A stretch of 64,000 nucleotides of DNA from contig CM051456.1 in NCBI GenBank assembly GCA_028274465.1, positions 127,674,880-127,738,879 of the forward strand, given 5' to 3'. The notes under the pieces are model-generated. The model was given only the letters and a program-made list of their open reading frames with translations. It was not told the origin of the DNA and did not search any database. The position numbers were made by a program, and so were the translations under genes. This DNA comes from Plantago ovata. Taxonomy: Eukaryota > Streptophyta > Magnoliopsida > Lamiales > Plantaginaceae. The stretch's first letter is position 1. The number at the start of each line of letters is the position of its first letter. This document shows, piece by piece, positions 49,348 through 61,639 of this stretch.

Positions 49348-51096
49348 ATGACTAAATTAAGAAGGTGAGTGTACTTATCCTTGGCCCTTATTCGACTGTG
49401 GATTTCGAGTGATGTTGGGATTATCGGGGTCTGGTCTGTCTTCAGAAATGCATTTTTCTCAGAGTGGAAGGAAATTATGGAATTCCTGTTATGTGACTCT
49501 GATTGTGTGTCATTCGGAGCAAACGAAAGGAAGTGAGTCTTTGATATTCTTGGGTTTCCAAGTGGCTGGGGCGGGGCTATGACTTGTGACTATGGTTTGT
49601 ATGTTTGTTCTGCTAGCCAATCCTGAATTATACCCCTTACAAAATTTTCAGGATCAACTTGCTGCTTGGCTAAGAGCCTAAGAGTAGTGCACTGGAAGTA
49701 GTCCATCTCTTTGGGTAAGTTTGGTTCTCATATTCTTGAACTCCAGAAGGCAATGGTTATTTTGTTGCTTTTTGTTTTTTACTCTGAGACCTTTGTAATG
49801 ATAAAAAGTCTTGGATTGTGGAGACGTGGTCCCGTTTACTATAATAGACGTTGAAGCATTATGAATCACATTCTTGTTCTGTTTTGATCAATGGATGTTG
49901 AGGATTTTCTTTGACATCTGATCTTTTTTTTTTCCTGTCTTGTGCAAATATGAAGGATCAAGCTTTGAATTTTGCTTCCTTGTTTCTGCTTTTCGTTTCT
50001 ACTTTCTGCACGAACTTTATCCCAGGTTAAAGGATGTGGAGCTTTGTTACAAGTCAATGAAAAATACGTCAATCTATTATACAATCAAATAAGTGATCGG
50101 CAAATTGAGATGCAATGCTTCCTATTCCTTCAAAAGTTCACATTTTGCTATTGACGGGGTTGAATATAAATTTCTCCTTTCCACATCAAGGTGAAATTTG
50201 TGACAGCAAAGTTGAAATTTTGGGAATTACCCAATTACACTCTCCCAAACCAGTGAAAATATTGGAGTTGTATTGCCATTGTTTTGTTACATAGGATAGG
50301 ACGTATTGCCAATTATATTGGACATTTAATTTTAATGTAACATCACGTAAATAAAATGTTACTTGGTTTAATCCACCACATTTTCTTGTATCGAATTTGA
50401 CTACTAGATATCAAAATGGCACGATTAAACATATTGTGTCAAACTCGTAATAAGAATTGAAAAAATGTTCATGTTAAAACTTGTGCTTGAATGCATGGTG
50501 TACAAGGATAATTTTACGCTAATTTTTAAACATTTTAAAGGCCGACTTTCACACTTCGATTTTCTTTTACTAAATGACCAAATTAATTTTTCCGAATAGT
50601 CACGGTGCGAAAACTGAAAATGTAAATGAAAGCTATACGTTAGTATAAAAGATGTTGAGACTCGAGAGTTAAGAGTAAGAGAAGTCTCCGTTCTTTTCAT
50701 CTAAACATATAACATTTTAGGTTTATATTAGTTCAAATCCATTAAATCCAGTTTAGTGTAGATTTGCTTAGTTGTTTTCATACTATAAAATAAATCGGAT
50801 CGAATTTAAATCCTTAAATCCAATAAATTTAAAGGAGTTAAGTTCATATTTTTAAGTTTTTAAGGATGAAAATAACATACTACTTCTACAAAAGATTATT
50901 TATACCACACAAGACCAATTGATGACTAGAAAATAAAAGAGTTGAATAAATTCATTTGACAGGTTCGATTCGATGAGCTTATTCGGTTGAGGTGTAGCTA
51001 GTGGGTTGGAGTTGGAGAGCCAACAACCGTACTACTTTTATCCCATAGGCTAATCCTTCTCAGCTCACACACGCCGTGAACTTAATAATTTAAAAT
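49348..51096 (+). other. 3' region of the CCHC gene and promoter region of AsnRS
   Basis: Just 17 bases after the stop there is a good donor (gaag before gtgagtg, 49365), with an acceptor at aaaattttcag (49651). This suggests a 287-nt intron in the 3' untranslated region. The rest is AT-rich and without a visible gene. AsnRS transcription probably starts close to its ATG at 51097, but no clear TATA box was identified. Confidence 0.5.
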
Positions 51097-53570
51097 ATGG
51101 CGGCCGCTATATCTCCTGCCGCCGCCGCCGCCGCCACTCTCCGGCTACTCAGACCTTCGCGAGCCACCCGACCTCTCTTCTCCTTCCTGAGACACCACAA
51201 ACTCAATAATGCTTCGCCGCTTACTTTCTCCTCTCCTCTCCTTTCCCTCCAACACCGCAATTGCTCCTCCTCCGCCGTTTCATCCGGTGAGGCTACGATA
51301 CCGGAGCCGATTGAATTGGAAAAAGGAGCTAAAATTCGCGAGTTTCGGAAGAAATTTAAGATTGCGGACATTAAAGGAGGTCCTGAGGAAGGATTGAGTC
51401 GGCTAGGGGAAACGCTCGTTGTTAGGGGATGGGTTAGAACGCTTAGGGCTCAGAGCAGTGTCACGTTTATTGAGGTAGTAACATTTTCCTTTGTGTTGGT
51501 TAGGTACTAATGTGGTGGAGATTTTAGGCTGTAAGTTTGAAATGAACTTCTGAAGTGACTGTAATTACTCTTGTGTGATTGAGTAGGTGAATGATGGCTC
51601 TTGCCTCTCCAATATGCAATGTGTGATGAGTTCAGATGCCGAAGGCTACAATCAGGTTTATCTCCGCTTTTCGTTGTTTTTATAGCTTTAGCATTTTTGT
51701 TTGCATTCAGAGTTTGGCTATAAGTGTTGACAACTAGTTAGTAGTAATGAATCGAATATATACACTGCATTTGTTTATTGTGTGCTTAATTGAAAATATC
51801 TACCATGAATCAGAGTGGATAAGTGGTCATTGATCATATCTCATTTCATCAGAACGTGTCGTGATAAGTTGTGATTACCGCATTCTAAGACAGGATACAT
51901 TGCTCTTTAGTTGAACGCTTATGATTGGGGTACTGGATTAACCATGCTATCTTTCTCTGCTCAAACTAAAGATAATAATGTGTGCCTCCACTCTCTATAG
52001 TCTATTCAATCTATGTTTTGCAGAACTAAGGTTAGCACTCCCTGTAAAGTTACTTAAAGTGAAATAAATATGAAGCAACTCGAATGAACTAGTTAACGAG
52101 GCAAGTAAACTGCGGCATTTTGTATGCAACACCTGATCAGGGCCTCATTTTCAGGTGCAATGTCGAAGTTGATAAAATTAGCTTAACTAATTTTGCACTT
52201 CTAGTATATAAATAGAAATAATTTTCGGAGTTGGGTATTTATCTTCATCCTATGTATGATATTTTATTGAGACCAGCAAGATGTCTTGGTACTTATCTCA
52301 TCCCATGCCCTAGCTCTTGGTTGCCTCTACTTTTGCTTAAGCTGAAATAAACAAACGAAAAGAACGATCGAGTGTCCGTTGTATTATAATTGTTGCCACT
52401 GCTCTTGTTGTTGCTTGGACTACTATCATGCCTAAATGTTGTCACTTATTTTGTCTCATGATCTGGTTTGCTTAACATAATTTCTACAACTTAACTGGTG
52501 TTGTCACTTACTCGGTCTGAATGTAAATGGTTTTGACCTATGATTGTTTCTCATTTTGGTTAATGATGGTTTTAAAAGGTGGAGGATGGTTCAATTGCAA
52601 CTGGGGCTTCAGTATGGATACAAGGTACCGTAGTAAGCAGTCAGGGAACAAAGCAAAAAATAGAATTAAAAGTCGACAAACTTGTAGTGGTAAAGATACC
52701 CCTCTCTTAATTTGTATATGCTTCTATTATAATTCTTGATCTATTTTTATGTCATGTGGATTGTGCTAAATCCTAGTAAGAATGGCATTGGTAAACTTTG
52801 TTTCGCCTAGAAAGCTGTGTTCAGTGAACATACTAATAAATGAATCAAGCTACATTCAGCTATTAAAATATTTTTTGCATTTTGAGCTTTTATGTCCAAT
52901 AAGATTCCAAAACATTTGTGTATCTGACTTTTGTCTCTACAGGTTGGGAAGAGTGATCCTTCTTTCCCTATTCAGAAAAAAAGAGTAAGCAGAGAGTTTT
53001 TGAGAACTAAGGCTCATCTCCGGCCAAGAACAAATACTTTTGGTGCGGTATGATTTTTCTTCTCGTTTATAGGCCACATACCCTTGTATGCGTAAATAAT
53101 GAGTCATCCAGTAAGGTGTTATAATAGGTGAAGTTTTTCTCATTTACGTAAAGGATTAAGACCACTTAATTGATATTTCTTACCATCAACACATCAAGTG
53201 ATGGGCAACAGAATATACTTTTAGGCTGTCAAATTGCATTTTGCTGTTAACATCTATTACCTTTACTGTCTTAGAGATAACACCGGAACAGAGTCAACTG
53301 TAGTGCTTTTGTGCTTTTTTCGCTGTCAGAATCGTTCAACAGGGAAATCATTGGAATACATGACTTTTGAGCATTCTCGTTAACCTTAATAAACTATAAC
53401 TATAATCACATTTCTGGCTGTTCCATCTTCAAAAAAATAAAATAAAATAAAATAAAAAATAAATAAAAAATACAATTTTGTTTCCTCAATTCAAGTTATT
53501 GTCTAATGTTCATCCTATTGGCTATTGTTGCTTCTACATCTATACTACTACTACTACTACTACTACTATT

Positions 53571-53666
<96 letters not shown>

Positions 53667-56600
53667 TATTTATTTATTCTACTGTTTTTCCTCATCAAAT
53701 TGTTACTAGCTATACTGTAGTGGATTTGTTTATGGTTCAAGTTGTAGGCTATTGTCTTATTTTCACGCTGTTCTTATTTATCAAAACTTCTTAAAGATCC
53801 TCACCCTATCTTGATGTACTACATGGCTTGTGTAACCCATTCTTTACATTCATAATTTCTTCTGATTACCTTAAAAATATGGACAAAAGCTTAAAGTGAT
53901 ATTCTTCTCTTAGTTCACTGATTATATGGTTTGCATTAAGCTATCTATGAATTTTGATAATTCATTACGTGATATTCCATATTTAATTAGGTTTCAAGAG
54001 TAAGGAATGCTTTGTCCTATGCTACACACAAATTTTTCCAAGAAAATGGCTTTCTTTGGCTCTCCAGTCCAATTATTACTGCGTCAGATTGTGAAGGAGC
54101 TGGTGAACAGTTTTGTGTGACAACCTTGGTAAGTACTGTTAGTAAAACTGTATAAGTATGAACTTTCTGATAAAATGTCTTGCTCAACTTTTGCTGTTCC
54201 TTACCCATGCATATTACAGAATGCTGCAAACTTGTCTCTTTGTCTCCCATCCTTGTTTCAGCTGCAGTCAATCTTTCTTTTTTCTGATACGTAAATGGTT
54301 GGATTAATTTAGGTGGATATGCCTATCTGCGGGTGTTGAGACCCATCAGTGTGTATTCCAAATATTAATATTTGTCAATTACAAATAAATTGCTATTTGC
54401 ATGATGAAAATTCTTGAGGATTGTATTCCTTGTGTGTTAAGAGTTTTTGTTCCTCTAATATGTGTTTCTTTCATTAAAAACAAATGAAAAAGAAAAAAAA
54501 ATGTAATTCTATCGACCTGAAGTTGTTTTGCGGTAGCTATGTACTAGTTTTACTAATGTTTATATTGATCACGTGGAATATTGGATCATTATCTCTATGC
54601 TTGTGTAACGGCTTGTCCCTTTTTCTGGTACAGATTCCAAACTCGGTTGAAGCTACAGAATCTCCAGTGAATGCAATCCCGATGAAGGATGGTTTAATTG
54701 ACTGGTCCCAGGTAAATTTTGGTGCTCATATATGCTTCTATGTATCTACTGATGATACTTTGTAAAACATTACTGTTTGCTCTGGGTTGGGACATGAGAT
54801 TTTGATTAGCTTAAACAGTTTCTTAAATTATGCTCCAGAAGAATGTTCTTTGGCCATTGGTATTTGGGGAATTCAATCTGATCTGTATTATCTGATCTTT
54901 AGTTTCTTTTTTTTTTTTTTTTAATGTTTTTTGGTGCAACATTAAACATCAACTGAAGTCTTATGGGCAATTTCTCACTCCATGCGAGTCACAAAGTACA
55001 GTGCATGAAATTGCTCAAGCTTATATTGTGTTTCTGCAACTTAAAATTAGTTCCAAAGCCTTACATGATGTTCTTTATATACTCTATTTATTGGCAGGAC
55101 TTCTTTGGAAAACGAGCATTTTTGACAGTGTCTGGGCAACTCAATGCTGAAACATATGCTACAGCTCTTTCTGATGTAACTTCTTTCATATATATATTTT
55201 TTAAAATTTTGGTTGTTCTATTACTCTTTTATTTACTTGTATATTCAAAATATTTTGTAGTTTGCACTTTTGCATTGCCTTATATAATTATTTGCTTTGT
55301 TTCAGGTGTATACTTTTGGTCCAACATTTAGGGCGGAAAATTCTAACACATCTAGGCACTTGGCTGAATTTTGGGTATTATTTGCTGCCACAGACTTATG
55401 TCAAACATCTTCAATTTGTTTTGGTTCCTTTCTTTAAGTAATTTCTTTGGTCTGTAGACCAGCTGAGATTTGACCTTCAATTTCTCTTCCTCAAGATGAT
55501 TGAACCAGAACTTGCATTTGCTGATTTAGACGATGACATGGCCTGTGCAACTGCGTACCTCCAGTATGTCGTATGTTACTTGCGAACACCTATTGTTCAC
55601 TGCTCCACTATAAGACCATGTATATTTATCCATGTCTTTTCTTGAAATTAACTTACTTCACATATTGGATGGAAGGTGCAACATGTTCTTGAAAATTGCA
55701 AGGAGGATATGGAGTTCTTTAACACTTGGATTGAGAAAGGAATCATCAAACGGCTAAGTGTACGAAACTTGAGCTTATTTCTATGCATCTAAAATGTTGA
55801 TCGTGGAATTATCTTTGAGACTCCAAAATTAAGAAATGCTTGTTCATCTAGCATAATGTTGATCCTTTGTTTTTTTTTTGCCAGGATGTTGTTGAGAAAA
55901 GTTTTGTTCAGTTGTCTTACACCGATGCAGTTGGACTTTTACTGAAAGCAAATAAGAAGTTTGAATTTCCAGTATGTACCCTTCTCTATATTCTACACCT
56001 TTTAATGATATCTTCTTTAACTCGAATATTATTGTGCAACTTCCCTTGGTTTCATCACGACCATATACTATATGTATTGTGTGAGAATAGGTTTTATCAC
56101 GACCATATACTAAACATATCTGACATGATCGTGCCGAATCAATTCTTACCTTCTGTTTTCCTGGTAGGTAACATGGGGATGTGATCTGCAAAGTGAACAC
56201 GAACGATACATAACTGAAGAGGTTTTTGGTGGATGTCCTGTTATTATAAGAGATTATCCAAAGGTATGAATACCTTCCAGAGTTACCTTGATAGTTAATT
56301 AATGTGAATACAACTGCTTATTCAATTTCTTTTGTAAATTAACTCTCAGGCAATCAAGGCATTTTACATGAGGCAAAATGATGATGGAGAGACTGTTGCA
56401 GCCATGGACATGTTGGTTCCTCGGGTACATATGTGATGCATATAGATTATCTCTTAAATTTTCCGTGTGCTGGTTTCCCTTTGCGAGCCACTTCTTCGTA
56501 AAACCCAGGCTGTCATTCAATTTAGTGGTTTATGTCAATGGTCTCACATACTCTTCCTACATCAGTAGTAGTCTTGTTGTTTAGTTTTTCTTTTTCTTCG

Positions 56601-57350
56601 TTTCTTTTTAATCCAAAAAGTTCTTGATTTCTCCAACCCAAAACTATAGTGACATTTTATCGTGCACAAAGATTAAGAGTATTAGTTAAATGGAGCTAAA
56701 TTGACTGGACCTTTCTGAATGAACATTGGTTTATGACTTGGGGTTTTGGCATTAATTTTCCACTTTGAGCAGGGGCAATTATGTGCATTAGTTTTCTTGG
56801 CTACTCAACATCTTTTATTTATCTGTTCGTGTATGTCTTATAAGGTCGGTGAACTTATTGGTGGAAGCCAAAGAGAAGAACGCCTTGATTATTTAGAACA
56901 ACGCTTGGATGACTTGAAGCTCAATAAAGAGAGCTATTGGTGGTATCTTGACCTGCGACGTTATGGTTCAGGTGATGCATTTATTATCTCCAATCTTCCG
57001 TTACTAATTGATATTTCACCTAAGTTTTCTAATGGATGTATGAACAACTATTCTAGATATGTATATCTCTCCGAATGCTTTTGAACTCTTGTGAACGACT
57101 CCAAATCTGTAATAAGACTTAAAAGAGGCCAAACGTTTTGGTTATAAACTTTTGGCTCTGTTGATCCTCTGACACAGATTGCTCAGTTAATTTGTTAAAG
57201 TTGATATCTTTTTTTTTTTTTTTTTTTGTTCCAGTGCCCCATGCTGGGTTTGGATTAGGCTTTGAAAGGCTTGTACAATTTGCCACTGGGATTGACAATA
57301 TAAGGGATGCGATTCCTTTCCCTCGAGCACCCGGTTCAGCTGAATTTTAA
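51097..57350 (+). CDS. Asparaginyl-tRNA synthetase, organellar (15 exons, 561 aa)
   Basis: This class II synthetase charges tRNA-Asn with asparagine. Exons: 51097-51474, 51587-51655, 52579-52689, 52943-53047, 53991-54128, 54634-54711, 55098-55175, 55306-55374, 55496-55570, 55676-55759, 55885-55971, 56168-56263, 56350-56424, 56845-56971, 57235-57350. The N-terminus ([20 protein letters not shown]) is rich in Ala, Arg and Ser with few acids, as in dual plastid/mitochondrial transit peptides. An OB-fold anticodon-binding domain follows ([20 protein letters not shown], about 110-185). Motif 2 is at [21 protein letters not shown] (Arg328) and motif 3 at GLGFER (530-535). Length and motifs match Arabidopsis SYNO/NS1 (567 aa). 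Exon 1 is GC-rich compared with its surroundings. A likely polyadenylation signal, aataaa, lies at 57521. It looks functional. Confidence 0.95.
53543..53690. repeat. Compound (CTA)n-(TTA)n microsatellite in AsnRS intron 4
   Basis: About nine CTA units run into about 31 TTA units and then a few TTTA units. The array sits in the 943-bp intron 4 and also gives long meaningless Leu or Ile open frames. Length is likely to vary between individuals. Confidence 0.95.
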
Positions 57351-58923
57351 TCTTCTTTCCATGTGAAAATTTTCGGAACTTTAGGTTGAGCAGTTGAGCT
57401 GGCTGAAGATAGTTCCTTGCTGGTTTCAAAAGAGAAACTATGGGTTTGTCTGCAATGTCCTAGCAGCAGATGATTATGTAGATTTATTAAAAGTAGCTTG
57501 ATATTTTTTGTATTATTTATAATAAAAAAGTACATGGATCATATTATTATAATTTATAGATGCCATACTCATGATTTCAAAAGGAGAGTTGAAAGCATCC
57601 TTCAGGTCCAGAATGTACTGCAGTTCATACATGAACAATATGACATGGGTCACATGATTCTCTCTTGCTCAATTATAAATCATTGACAAACATTCTGGAG
57701 CAATGTTTGCAAGTATTGTTAACCTTAAGAATTCCAAAGACACCATTTTTCCTTTTGATATCATGGATGACCATTGTGGAGTTTATCGGAAGGCATACGA
57801 GTGAAGATAAAAGGCGCTGAAAACGACCGTTGGTTTGTAATCCATGTAAATTTGGACATCTACCCATAAGGAGCCATGACTTAATGGTATCGCGCATATA
57901 TATCATAAATGTACGGTAAGTTTCCATTCTCAGGTTTCTTGAATGTCTCTATAGCGTTCCACTTCAACAACTACCATAATTACACCTCACTTGACTCCCT
58001 TCTAATTACACATATTTCACAAGCAAATACGTGAACCATGCCATTGTTTTACACTTACCAGAATACCCCTAGAAACAAAATTATATTTTATTCATTAGCA
58101 GTTGGTTGTGTTATGACATAAACCCAAGGACAGGATAGTTGTTAGTGTCACCTATTTTAGAATTCACTTTCACTATTATATGCATGTCTCAAGCATGACT
58201 CGTGACAAAAAGAGAAACTGCAGATTTGCAGTCTTTCCTGCGAGTTTTGTAGAGATCAAAAGCAGAAAACAAATCTGCATATAGTACTAACTACTAAGTA
58301 AACTGGTTAAAACAAAAAAGAGCACAAACCAAAGCACAATTTGGCCCCAAAATAGTGTTTGTTCAAATAGTTTCTTTAGATATTTTTCTTATTTTAAAGA
58401 AAAAGAGAAATGATATATTCTCTCCGCCCTTAATGATTATTACAAACACGAATGAAGCAACCAAGTTCACGCCACAATATCGTTACATTCAAGGCCTCAC
58501 TGAACACGCCTGTCCAACCAGAATAGTGCCAAAATTCATGACCGAATGCAAAAACAGACAGCGTTACACATGCATAACTCCGTAAAAATCATACAAAAAT
58601 AATAAAATTAATAACCTTTACATATACTAAAAAATACTTTGATTTTATACAATACTACTATACTATACTATGAGCATTCAATAACAATCATTTCAACAAC
58701 AATGTAAAAAACGTACCGAAAATATATCCACACCTTCATAAAACATCACATTCACAAGGATTAAATTTTATCGGTATCCGTCCACCATACCACCATTCAC
58801 CTACCATTACTTCACCTATAAAGGAAAAAAGGGTAATAAAAATAACAACATACATAATGACAAATTTAACCTCCAATTAGTAGCTATATACTGTATATAT
58901 ATATAGCTAACAACTAGGCATCA
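57351..58923. other. Convergent intergenic region, AsnRS to ZAT gene
   Basis: It holds the AsnRS 3' untranslated region, with aataaa at 57521, and the 3' flank of the C2H2 gene. The rest is AT-rich with no supported gene. Confidence 0.55.
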
Positions 58924-59946
58924 CTAATTACATAGATAATTAATCTCCTCTTCACCATCTTGTTCAACAGGAGGTGGCAGATTCAAATCAATGGAGTTGC
59001 AGGACACTGTACTGCAACGTTGAATCTCCATCTCCTCACCATCTCCATCACCAACCTTCCCCAGAAGAGCAAGATGCCATCTCCTATGCCCTGCAAGCCC
59101 AAACACCGACATGAAAACCTTCTCACAGAACTCACACTCATGCACTTCTTCTCCTTGTTCTTGATCCTGTTCATCAACTATCTTATTCTTCTTTTTCGTC
59201 GTCGTCTTTCGGTTTCTTCTAACAGGCCCATCTCCACTTTCTAGTTTCTTCTCATGAGTCTTCCTGTGGGTGGCTAAGGCCTGGGGCTTTTTGAGGAACC
59301 TCTTGCATATGTCACACTGGTAGCGTGTCTTTCGACTCGGTCCATCCGAGTCGTCACTCACTGAGTCAGGTGGACGCAAACAAGAAGAAGAAGCAGCATT
59401 ACCATTTCCACTACTCACCCACACATCCCTAGAGAGCGTCATCAAACACGACGCGACATCGAACTCAGTGAGTGACGATGACGACTCGTCGTGACCCAAC
59501 CCTTGTTTGAGTTGCTGTTTCTCCACCCCACGAGTTAACTCAGACTCAACCGAGTCATGAGCAGCAGCGACTAACTCGGGATCCAGAATCTGCTTGAGCT
59601 TCTTCGTCCTCTTAGCATCATTACCTTCCTCTTCTACCTCACTGTGGTAGCCGCCAGCTAGGAAAGAATCTGACTCGGTGGGTGACTCAGTACCGAGTTG
59701 CTGACCCGGCGGTGTTTTCGGAAGAAGGTGAAGAGGCAGCTGCAAGGGAGCAAAGTGAGACTTCATGTGAGCACCCACAGCTTTACCATTGGAGAACTTC
59801 TTGAAACAAATCTTGCACTCGGCTGAAGAGACTACGGTCTCGGGGAGTCTGGGTAGTTTGTAGGGAGCAAAATGAGACTTCATGTGAGCACCCACAGCTT
59901 TTCCATTGGAGAATTTCTTGAGACAAATCTTACACTCCATAGCCAA
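58924..59946 (-). CDS. ZAT-type C2H2 zinc-finger protein with EAR motif (340 aa, intronless)
   Basis: This is a plant C2H2 transcription factor, probably a nuclear repressor. Four fingers are visible. Two near-identical N-terminal ones lie at about 5-25 and 44-64 (ECKICLKKFSNGKAVGAHMK and its copy). The third is at 209-231 (YQCDICKRFL, then QALATHRKTH) and the fourth at 269-291 (ECEFCEKVF, then GLAGHRRWH). The QALATH and GLAGH helices are variants of the plant QALGGH signature. DLNLPP at 320-325 is an EAR motif, which recruits TOPLESS-type co-repressors. A Lys/Arg-rich patch at about 241-255 may be the nuclear signal. The layout resembles Arabidopsis ZAT1/ZAT4/ZAT9, which normally have one N-terminal finger. 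The first ATG (59946) is used; a second lies two codons later. Lack of introns is normal for this family. Confidence 0.93.
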   Translation of the reverse strand: MAMECKICLKKFSNGKAVGAHMKSHFAPYKLPRLPETVVSSAECKICFKKFSNGKAVGAHMKSHFAPLQLPLHLLPKTPPGQQLGTESPTESDSFLAGGYHSEVEEEGNDAKRTKKLKQILDPELVAAAHDSVESELTRGVEKQQLKQGLGHDESSSSLTEFDVASCLMTLSRDVWVSSGNGNAASSSCLRPPDSVSDDSDGPSRKTRYQCDICKRFLKKPQALATHRKTHEKKLESGDGPVRRNRKTTTKKKNKIVDEQDQEQGEEVHECEFCEKVFMSVFGLAGHRRWHLALLGKVGDGDGEEMEIQRCSTVSCNSIDLNLPPPVEQDGEEEINYLCN

Positions 59947-61338
59947 AGATTTGCAAAAGATGATGGACAGTTTCTTGATTTTTCTTCTTCTATTCTGTAT
60001 GCTACTAGTGCTACTGCTACTGCAACATTTGTAGGTACCGCTAGCTAGGTAGCTGGTAATTTGTTTCTCTCTCTAATAACAAGAAGACTCTGTTTGGTTG
60101 TGATATTCTCTCTTTCTCTCTCTCTTGATATACACGCATTGGAGAGGGGGATAAAAGTAGGAGGTACTCTAGTACTACTATTATTATGTGGCAGTTTTCC
60201 TTTTTTATTTTACACTATTTTGGTTAAAAGTTCAATATACGTGAATGTGTATTACTCTCAGCTGGTGATTTGGAGTTAGCGCGGGTGGGTATTGACGGGT
60301 TTTAATAAAATAATTGAGCGAATCATTATAAATGGGTTATTGTAATGATAAATCACGACGGGTAGAATATTTTATTAAATCAGTGTCGGTAAAGTATTTC
60401 ATCAAATCAGGGCGAATTAGGTGATAAGATTGGCTACGGGTGGCGGTTAAGTGTACGCACCACATACTCAAGCCCTAAACATTCAAATTTCACAAAAATT
60501 ATACTCAAGCTTAAACATTCAAATTTGACAAAAATTTAACTACTATAGTATATTGATAGGAAAAACTAAATAAGTAAATTTATTGATGGGGAGACAAAAA
60601 ATCAAGCTATATTGTACCTATAGACATAACATAGCATGTAGCAAAATTAAAGAAATAACAACCGAATAATTAACTAAATAAGTACCAACAAGTGAATAAA
60701 AGATCTAGACAATAATATAGGGAGAAGAGTGTACAGTGTGCATGATATCATTATTAACTACTCCATCTCTCCAAAAGCTTCCTATTTGGAAATGTTGAAC
60801 TTTTAAATTTATGTTTTATCTCATATTAATCTTAAATCATAGTATAAAAATATTTTACAAATTTATATTTTGATAATATAATAATTATATTATCATAAAT
60901 TAAACAAAACCTTATTCGTAGTATAAATAATCTAATTAAATTTAAATTAAGTGTCAAACATGGTTTGTCAAGCTTCTACAAGGTGATAGTGAAATTTTCA
61001 TATTTATATGTTATAGATGTGTCCCATACGATTGTACTCTCTGTCCCTTATGTACGGGCTCTCGAAGCCTAAAATTTCACTTCATTTTCACTCGGGTCCA
61101 TATATTTTTAAGGGCCTATTAGCGCCTCTAATAATAGAATAGCCCCCCTTAGACTATCAATTACATATTAGATCACGAATTTGACTTTTGGTGAATTAGG
61201 GAGAACTAAGTTACAGTAGCAAGCTCCTATTCTTCAATAACCAAACAAGCCTTAACATTTTAAAATAAAAAATACAAAAAAGAAATTAAAAATTAAAAAA
61301 AAAACAAAAAAAAGTTTTTAAAAAAAAATAAAAGTAAA
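59947..61338 (-). promoter_or_regulatory. Upstream region of the ZAT gene
   Basis: On the minus strand, GA-rich tracts lie about 120-185 bases before the ATG (plus-strand ctctctctaata at 60068 and ctctctttctctctctctt at 60107-60125). Such tracts are common in plant leaders and GAGA-type promoters. Further out the DNA is AT-rich with an A-rich tract at 61263-61330 next to the palindrome array. No gene was found. Confidence 0.4.
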
Positions 61339-61618
61339 CTGCTCCGGTCAGAGCAGTTAGCTCCGAACGGAACAGTACTGCTCCGATCGGAACAGTATTG
61401 CTCCGATCGGAACAATATTGCTCTGGTCGGAGCAGAGAAACTCCGATCGGAGCAGAAAATGCTCCGGTCATAGAAGAGAAGCTCCGATTGGAACAAAAAA
61501 GCTCAAATCGGAGATTTTTTGTCCCGATCGTAACACAAAATCTCCAATCGGAGCTTTTCTGGCTCCGATCAGAGCAGACTACTCCAATCGGAGCATCAAC
61601 ATGCTCTGATTGGAGCAG
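61339..61618. repeat. Array of ~14 diverged 14-bp palindromes (gctccgatcggagc)
   Basis: The perfect palindrome gctccgatcggagc, or a variant, recurs about every 20-21 bases about 14 times. Variants such as gctctggtcggagc, ctccaatcggagc and gctctgattggagc differ mainly by C-to-T or G-to-A changes at the CG sites. Spacers are short and A/T-rich or agta-like. The array lies next to an A-rich tract and ends in gcggagctcagctctgcc. Open frames cross it on both strands, but their repetitive Arg-Ser-Glu/Pro-Ile-Gly content follows from the repeat and does not support a gene. Confidence 0.85.
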
Positions 61619-61639
61619 TCTTGGCGGAGCTCAGCTCTG

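Noticed and set aside
53478-53720. Poly-Leu and poly-Ile open frames in AsnRS intron 4
   Set aside because: Pure translation of the (CTA)n-(TTA)n microsatellite.
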